From positions 14,142,649 through 14,206,648 of the forward strand of contig OY747721.1 of assembly GCA_963556495.2 (NCBI GenBank): 64,000 bases of DNA, in the 5' to 3' direction. The notes beneath the pieces were generated by a model. The model was not told the origin of the DNA, made no database searches, and saw only the letters and a list, made by a program, of their open reading frames with translations. The translations under genes were made by a program, and so were the position numbers. Positions 58,346 through 64,000 of this stretch are shown one piece after another (within the stretch, counting starts at the first letter, position 1; each line of letters starts with the position of its first letter). Source of the stretch: Valencia hispanica. Lineage: Eukaryota; Chordata; Actinopteri; Cyprinodontiformes; Valenciidae.

Positions 58346-59760
58346 TTTACATGCGATCGCATTGATATGTCCAAAAATGGCAACAATTCACTCGTCAGCT
58401 TGGCAGTATTAAATAAACATGTTTGCTCTAAGACTTCTCAGAAAATTGTATCGACTTTCTGGCAAGGACATGGAAGCCCACAGGACTTAACTGTCCCTCG
58501 TCAACAGATAGGACACACACAGACGTTCATTTACCTGTCAGATTAAAATTAGGAGTAACTCTGCTCCAGGCTGTATAGTGAGAAAACAAGAATAGTATAG
58601 GGGAACAGACATACCTGTCTTTCAAAACTGTCTGTTGAGGCCATTTCACCCCAAAATGAGGACAGAATAAACAACAAAAGCATCAACAGTAACTATCATT
58701 TTTAATGCTGCAGAACAAGAAGACTTTCTTTTAAGTGAAGTATAACTTTATTCAAAATGTAAGTTTAAACCAACTGAAGATAATCATGTCCAAGTTTCTC
58801 TATTAGTGGACCTAATGCCCCCCATAAGGAGCTGTGGCAATTTAATGCAATCTATTTTTTGGGGCCATCGTTGATCTTTGCATGATTAATGGCTTGAAAG
58901 GATCCAGAAAAAAGGTCAAACACAGAGTTGGGGATAGAGCAGCTATTCGAGGTAATTAAGAAAAACATGATTAATAACCCCGAGCTGCCACTGTGCTCTG
59001 TAAACAAGATGCAGCCGGATGGGATGCATAATATTAATATCACACGTTAGTTTCCCGGATGCTTAAGGTGCATTCTTAAAAAGTTTAATGCTAATGTTGT
59101 TAAAAACAGTAATAGCTTGTGATGTACGACAAGATGTGCGAGTATAAAAACCTTTACACCTCATTGAAGCTGAGCATTCCATCTAAAAAAATAAAATTGC
59201 TCCAATTACTACAAAAATGGAAAAGTGATTGCGCTTAATTAGTCCTCAACTTTATTTTTCCCAAGACAAGAGCTGTGGATAACATGAGTGCAGTATAATA
59301 GCTCCATCTTGGAGACTAATACCAAGCTGTGATTACAGCCATGATTGAGAGGGGGAAATGTCTTCCATTTAGTTTGTTATTATTCCCACTTTCCTCTCAT
59401 TCTGCCCAAACAGACATCTTAGAAAGCGAATGAGCCCAGCTTTCAGGGAGATCATGGAGAAAGATGTGACATGACCCAACAAGCAAAGCAGATCAACTCT
59501 GTTGTCTCTCTAAGAACCATTTTAAGCTTCTCAAACTACACTGGTTTTCAGGAGTCAGCAGTGATACATTTGTCTTAACAACTGGCAAACGATAGGAGCA
59601 GTTGACGTTCTGAAATATAACACATATATCACTTTTTAGGCTCAAGCAAAGAACAAAACAGGGCGAGGACCAGCAGGCCTAGGTCTGTGCCAACCAATAA
59701 TGTAATAACCACTGGTAAATTTTGATAAGGGCCATATGGAAAGTAGCTTGGGGTAGCATT
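58346..59760. other. Non-coding DNA enclosing a candidate conserved block
   Basis: No exon or named repeat. The block at 58800-59060 is listed separately. 59260-59560 is balanced but without clear motif clusters. Confidence 0.4.
58800..59060. promoter_or_regulatory. Candidate conserved non-coding element
   Basis: Repeat-free sequence with TTTAATGCAATC (about 58840), a combined POU/homeodomain string TTTGCATGATTAAT (58877-58890), GGTAATTAAG and ATGATTAATAACC (about 58952-58979), and CATAATATTAATATC. The clustering of TAAT and octamer half-sites in a balanced sequence resembles known vertebrate enhancers. No coding potential. Confidence 0.35.
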
Positions 59761-59839
59761 AGAAGGAGACCTGCACAAGCACAAGACACAAAACCAATGT
59801 AACTTATTTTGTTAGCTTGGCCCAGAAGAAGTTTGCTAT

Positions 59840-59934
59840 TGACGTTTGTACTCTTGTAGTTTGTTGCCAATCAGGCCTACAGAATCACAGATCCTCCACC
59901 ACTCTTAACAGTGGGCATGAAGTGCTTTTCAAAA
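59840..59934 (-). repeat. Older antisense Tc1-like relic, left of copy 2
   Basis: GATCCTCCACCACTCTTAAC and GTGGGCATGAAGTGCTTTTC complement a Tc1-like transposase; after copy 2 the same relic continues with GCTGAAAGGCTCAATCATCT and GACCAAAGAACATAC (about 61575-61610). Copy 2 therefore landed in an older, inactive element. Confidence 0.6.
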
Positions 59935-59936
59935 TA

Positions 59937-61534
59937 CAGTGGCTTGCAAAAGTATTCGGCCCCTTTGAACTTTTCCACATTTTGTCACATTACAGCCACA
60001 AACATGAATCAATTTTATTTTAATTCCATGTGAAAGACCAATACAAAGTGGTGTACACGTGAGACGTGGAACGAAAATCATACATGATTCTAAACATTTT
60101 TTACAAATAAATAACTGAAAAGTGGGGTGTGCATAATTATTCAGCCCCCTTTGGTCTGAGTGCAGTCAGTTGCCCATAGACATTGCCTGATGAGTGCTAA
60201 TGACTAAATAGAGTGCACCTGTGTGTAATCTAATGTCCGTACAAATACAGCTGCCCTGTGACGGCCTCAGAGGTTGTCTAAGAGAATGTTGGGAGCAACA
60301 ACACCATGAAGTCCAAAGAACACACCAGACAGGTCAGGGATAAAGTTATTGAGAAATTTAAAGCAGGCTAGGCTACAAAAAGATTTCCCAAGCCTTGAAC
60401 ATCCCACGGAGCGCTGTTCAAGCGATCATTCAGAAATGGAAGGAGTATGGCACAACTGTAAACCTACCAAGACAAGGCCTTCCACCTAAACTCACAGGCC
60501 GAACAAGGAGAGCGCTGATCAGAAATGCAGCCAAGAGGCCCATGGTGACTCTGGACAAGCTGCAGAGATCTACAGCTCAGGTGGGGGAATCTGTCCATAG
60601 GACAACTATGCACTGCACAAAGTTGGCCTTTATGGAAGAGTGGCAAGAAGAAAGCCATTGTTAAAAGAAAACCATAAGAAGTCCCGTTTGCAGTTTGCCA
60701 CAAGCCATGTGGGGGACACAGCAAACATGTGGAAGAAGGTGCTCTGGTCAGATGAGACCAAAATGGAACTTTTGGGCCAAAATGGAAAACGCTATGTGTG
60801 GCGGAAAACTAACACTGCACATCACTCTGAACACACCATCCCCACTGTCAAATATGGTGGTGGCAGCATCATGCTCTGGGGGTGCTTATTATCACCAGGG
60901 ACAGGGAAGCTGGTCAGAGTTGATGGGAAGATGGATGGAGCCAAATACAGGGCACTCTTGGAAGAAAACCTCCTGGAGTCTGCAAAAGACTTGAGACTGG
61001 GGCGGAGGTTCACCTTCCAGCAGGACAACGACCCTAAACATAAAGCCAGAGCAACAATGGAATGGTTTAAAACAAAACATATTCATGTGTTAGAATAGCC
61101 CAGTCAAAGTCCAGATCTAAATCCAATCGAGAATCTGTGGCAAGATCTGAAAACTGCTGTTCACAAACGCTGTCCATCTAATTTGACTGAGCTGGAGCTG
61201 TTTTGCAAAGAAGAATGGGCAATAATTTCAGTCTCTAGATGTGCAAAGCTGGTAGAGACATACCCTAAAAGACTGGCAGCTGTAATTGCAGCAAAAGGTG
61301 GTTCTACAAAGTTATGACTCAGGGGGCTGAATAATTACGCACACCCCACTTTTCAGTTATTTATTTGTAAAAAATGTTTGGAATCATGTATGATTTTCGT
61401 TCCACTTCTCACGTGTACACCACTTTGTTTTGGTCTTTCACATGGAATTCAAATAAAATTGATTCATGTTTGTGGCTGTAATGTGACAAAATGTGGAAAA
61501 GTTCAAGAGGGCCGAATACTTTTGCAAGCCATTG
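59937..61534 (+). mobile_element. Tc1-family transposon, broken copy 2
   Basis: Flanked by TA (59935-59936 and 61535-61536). The left end CAGTGGCTTGCAAAAGTATT and right end, inverted, CAATGGCTTGCAAAAGTATT differ at one base near the tip. The inverted repeats are about 215 bp each. Outer (TATTCGGCCCC, about 59954) and inner (TTATTCAGCCCC, about 60136) direct repeats are both present on the left, and their inverted counterparts on the right. It is very similar by eye to copy 1 throughout. Length 1598 bp. Confidence 0.95.
60306..61317 (+). pseudogene. Tc1-family transposase, inactivated copy
   Basis: Same gene as 18490-19509, with an ATG at 60306. Three defects: a one-base deletion at about 60370 (GGCTAGG where copy 1 has GGCTTAGG); a seven-base deletion at about 60611, in the second helix-turn-helix; and TGG to TAG at 61096-61098, just before the S-P-D-L-N-P-I-E-N motif. 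The final codons also change, Tyr to Leu before the stop. Where readable it keeps the second-Asp motif as DNDPKH and the first as SDETK. The frames 60395-60664 and 60640-61098 are its open pieces. Confidence 0.95.
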
Positions 61535-61536
61535 TA

Positions 61537-61690
61537 TTCATTTGCTTGCAGCATTTCAACATAAAGTATTTGTTGCTGAAAGGCTCAATCATCTGACCAA
61601 AGAACATACTTCTGTTAATGCCCCTGTAGTGTTAAACAAACTCATTTTTTGTTTATGATGGTAGGACACAGACTACCAGAAGTCATGGAC
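61537..61690 (-). repeat. Older antisense Tc1-like relic, right of copy 2
   Basis: The continuation of the relic at 59840-59934: AAAGGCTCAATCATCTGACC corresponds to the complement of the W-S-D-E first-Asp region. GTTTATGATGGTAGGACAC follows less certainly. Confidence 0.55.
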
Positions 61691-61944
61691 TTCTTGAAAG
61701 CAGATCCACAATCGTCCTAAATAACAGTATAAATAATTTAATTTAAATACAAAAAATGGTTTAGTTATATTTGATAGGTATTGTTAGAGATGTCTCTGGT
61801 GCCTGGTGGTCCCAGTGATTTAGTAATAAAAAATATTTTCTTAAGATGGGATTATTTGTATTTGCTAAAAAAAAGGTTTCCTATTTGTTAAGTTGAAATA
61901 GCTATACTCCTTTTAATTAAAATGTAAAAGTTTGTCTGGAATGA

Positions 61945-62160
61945 GCAACATTATTTATGGTTGCTAAATACCAGAATAAGAAGAAAAATACTTTTATGTG
62001 ATATTTTATTAGCTCAAATTTTTGGGCACATGCCCTGTGGTCTGATGAAAGTAAAATTTAAGGGTTTTGTCAAAGTCACCATTGTTACATTTGGAGGAAA
62101 AAAGTTAGATGCCTGCCAACCTGAAAAAAACCTCCCAACACTTGGAAGCATACCCAGAAC
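61945..62160 (+). repeat. Decayed Tc1-like fragment
   Basis: GCCCTGTGGTCTGATGAAAG (about 62030) is the equivalent of A-L-W-S-D-E with the first catalytic Asp. TTACATTTGGAGGAAAAAAG and CCTGCCAACCTGAAAAAAAC follow as in a fish Tc1-like family. Neither end is preserved. Confidence 0.65.
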
Positions 62161-62970
62161 ATTTGACCAAAGTCATACTGAATATACAGAAGCTTACACA
62201 CACATACACCACACACATAGATTTAAAAAAAAAATTACTTCGAAATATAATGCTTATACAGGTCGAAAGTCCTGAGGGACAAAACATTTATTAGCTCTTA
62301 ATAAATAATTATGAGACGTTCAAGATAATTAACTTGCTGATATCCAGAACATTTTACTATTACTTCAAAGCAGCAGGATGAGGATATATGAGCTTCAAAG
62401 AAACCAAGGCAGACAAGGCATCACACACTCATGTATTGAAATAATAGCTGACAAAGATCCTCAGCATTTGTGTCAGTGTAATGCTCAGTGGCACCCAAAG
62501 CAGCGCCTTTACTAAACCCTCCAGTTTAATTTGTGCTGATGGGCCTGGGACTCTCTGCGAGCCGAGGAGGCCTACTGATGCAGGCAGCAGTCTGGCCTAA
62601 TGCACTGACTTGATAGGAGATGAGTGTGTGTTTATACGTGTGTGTGTGTGTTTATATGTGTCTGTGTTGGTGTTGTTGGGGGGTGGGGGGGTTAGGTCGC
62701 AGCTAGTGGGCACTTGCTGAGGTAAGACCACAGTGACAGTGAGCAGCTGTGAAAACTTTGATTCCAGCTCAACAGGAGTCCGTGCAAAGTAAGGGCATTT
62801 TAGGAGTTTGACAAAGAGGTGTTGCAGGGCTCTGATTAAATGGCAGCTATGTGCCGATCTCAGCAAGCAGCTGCAGGTGGACAAAAGTGTTTAAGCAGTC
62901 AGAGGAAGATGATGTCATTTGTGAAACTCTTTGATCTACAGTATTACATTTGTTTTTTTGCTATTCTTTA
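62161..62970. other. Non-coding DNA, no gene recognised
   Basis: A TG microsatellite lies at about 62622-62652 and a G-rich run at about 62678-62691. 62440-62620 is balanced and repeat-free, a weak conserved-block candidate. No exon recognised. Confidence 0.45.
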
Positions 62971-62973
62971 ATG

Positions 62974-63005
62974 GATTCTACAGCTACCATGGTAGCTGTA
63001 GAATC
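62974..63005. repeat. Perfect 32-bp palindrome
   Basis: The half-site GATTCTACAGCTACCA is followed immediately by its exact reverse complement, with no spacer (centre between 62989 and 62990). The next outer bases do not pair. Confidence 0.98.
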
Positions 63006-63530
63006 ATCTGTTGGATAGTCTTCAGTTCTTTTAAATCATTGATGGTGCGTTTCATTTACCTCTTGGTAAATGAACTTGGAGCTGGGTTTGAAGTCACACC
63101 TGAATAAACAGCATTCTAGTTAACGTCATCGGAAAAGTCGGGATTCCAATGTGGCAATGCCTAAGTAGCCATTGCTGGTAGTACCAATTGCAAGCTCTGC
63201 GTGTAACATTGATCTTAGATGCACTTTTATAAGTGTGTCTTTTAAAGTAAACATGTTTCCACCACATCTATTGTTGATGCGAGGGGCGGCGATTTTAAAC
63301 TGTAAGTCAACACAAGAAAAAATCTCTATTTTATTCATTCACTGTGCTGATTTCAAAGTTACTATTAGAAAAAGTTATTTGTAATAGAAAAGCCTATTTG
63401 ACTCACTTTCATAACAAAAAAAATGTGAAATCATGAAAAAGTTGTATTGGACTACATCTAAGTGTGTGCAGTCCAATTCGTCAAAAAAAAAAAAAAAAAA
63501 AGAGACAACGCTCTGCAAGAGAGAATTTCA
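63006..63530. other. Non-coding DNA, no gene recognised
   Basis: Nothing recognised. A run of 19 A lies at 63483-63501. It might be a retrotransposon tail, but no element body is seen on either side. Confidence 0.5.
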
Positions 63531-63534
63531 CTTT

Positions 63535-64000
63535 CAGGGTCAGTAGACTTTCTAAAGTAAATAGGCGAGCATATGCCACAGCGGTTCCCATTATGTCCCA
63601 AGAAAGATCCAATTAATTCATCAATCTGTACACCTCTGTCACCAACTTGTGCATTTTAGCCCCTTGCCAGCAAAGATCCATCCATTACCCGCCAGGTTGT
63701 TCAGCTCTCACCCCCCAACACAGTCAGACTGCCAAAAACAGCCATTCACGATAGCTCCTGGGTAATTACACATTGCCTTGACAACGCAAATGATCGTTTT
63801 CCTAGCAGTATATTATTTCATTAGTACTTCCCAATATGCTGGATTTTTTTATGTCACTTTTTTTTACTTAACTCCATCCATTCGCGACTCGTCTGAACAT
63901 CATAACAATCATTAATAACTGTCAGTCGACAGCATCAGTTCAGCGGGCCGGCTGCCTCATTAGCATGGCCCGGCGTTTGTTCTCTGGTAAAGCTGATTAT
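63535..64000. promoter_or_regulatory. Candidate conserved non-coding block at the window edge
   Basis: Balanced, repeat-free sequence with CCAATTAATTCATCAATC (about 63609), GGGTAATTACACATTG (about 63759), ACGCAAATGATCG (about 63784), TTATTTCATTAG and CTCATTAGCATGG (about 63956). Several TAAT/ATTA and octamer-like cores cluster. It continues past the end of the window, so it could also be part of something larger. Confidence 0.35.

Noticed and set aside
63483..63501. Retrotransposon poly-A tail
   Set aside because: No recognisable element body or target duplication on either side; kept only as a homopolymer.

Overview
This window looks like nuclear DNA from a ray-finned fish, most likely a percomorph teleost. 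The evidence is its repeat content: several families of Tc1-like DNA transposons, hAT and PIF/Harbinger-type elements, L2-clade (Maui-like) LINE ends, and tRNA-derived SINEs with GGAT-type tails, all in AT-rich sequence with TA and GGAT microsatellites. No exon of a recognisable host protein gene was found on either strand. The only open reading frame that looks functional encodes a 339-residue Tc1-family transposase (18490-19509). Almost every other long reading frame is chance or transposon debris.

Layout. 1-10 kb: unannotated DNA, two oppositely oriented copies of a GC-rich repeat (about 1.93-2.8 kb on + and 7.65-8.5 kb on -), and an internally deleted Tc1 remnant at 5.05 kb. 10-20 kb: a decayed Tc1 with a SINE inside it (10.6-11.4 kb), a SINE split by a MITE with a CAA target duplication (16.7-17.6 kb), and the intact-ORF Tc1 element (18158-19714). 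20-30 kb: microsatellite, SINE fragments, old Tc1 pieces, and a candidate conserved regulatory block at 21.3 kb. 30-37 kb: two long antisense Tc1 remnants, the first interrupted by a hAT-like MITE, then a minus-strand L2 LINE 3' end. 37-41.6 kb: mainly unique sequence with GGAT arrays and candidate regulatory blocks. 41.6-46.8 kb: a nest in which a hAT-Ac (ZBED-like) element sits inside an antisense Tc1 remnant and itself carries a SINE, a TA array, a second hAT MITE and a Harbinger-type MITE. 47-48 kb: degraded L2 reverse transcriptase. 49-57 kb: Tc1 fragments, one interrupted by an L2 end and a hAT MITE, and a solo hAT MITE with a perfect 8-bp target duplication (56007-56955). 58-62 kb: further Tc1 pieces and a second, broken copy of the 18-kb element (59937-61534), itself inserted into an older antisense Tc1. 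62-64 kb: a 32-bp perfect palindrome and unique sequence.

The unique stretches between repeats include blocks of more balanced composition, dense in homeodomain, POU and forkhead-type core motifs. With no exons in 64 kb, this suggests a gene desert or very large intron, possibly the regulatory surroundings of a developmental gene. That is inference: conservation cannot be seen in one sequence. No prokaryote-style operon, CRISPR array, rRNA gene or convincing free-standing tRNA gene was seen. I found no clear new biological system. The most interesting points are the pair of related Tc1 copies with complementary defects, the multi-level transposon nests dated by their target duplications, and a few unexplained palindromes and candidate enhancers.
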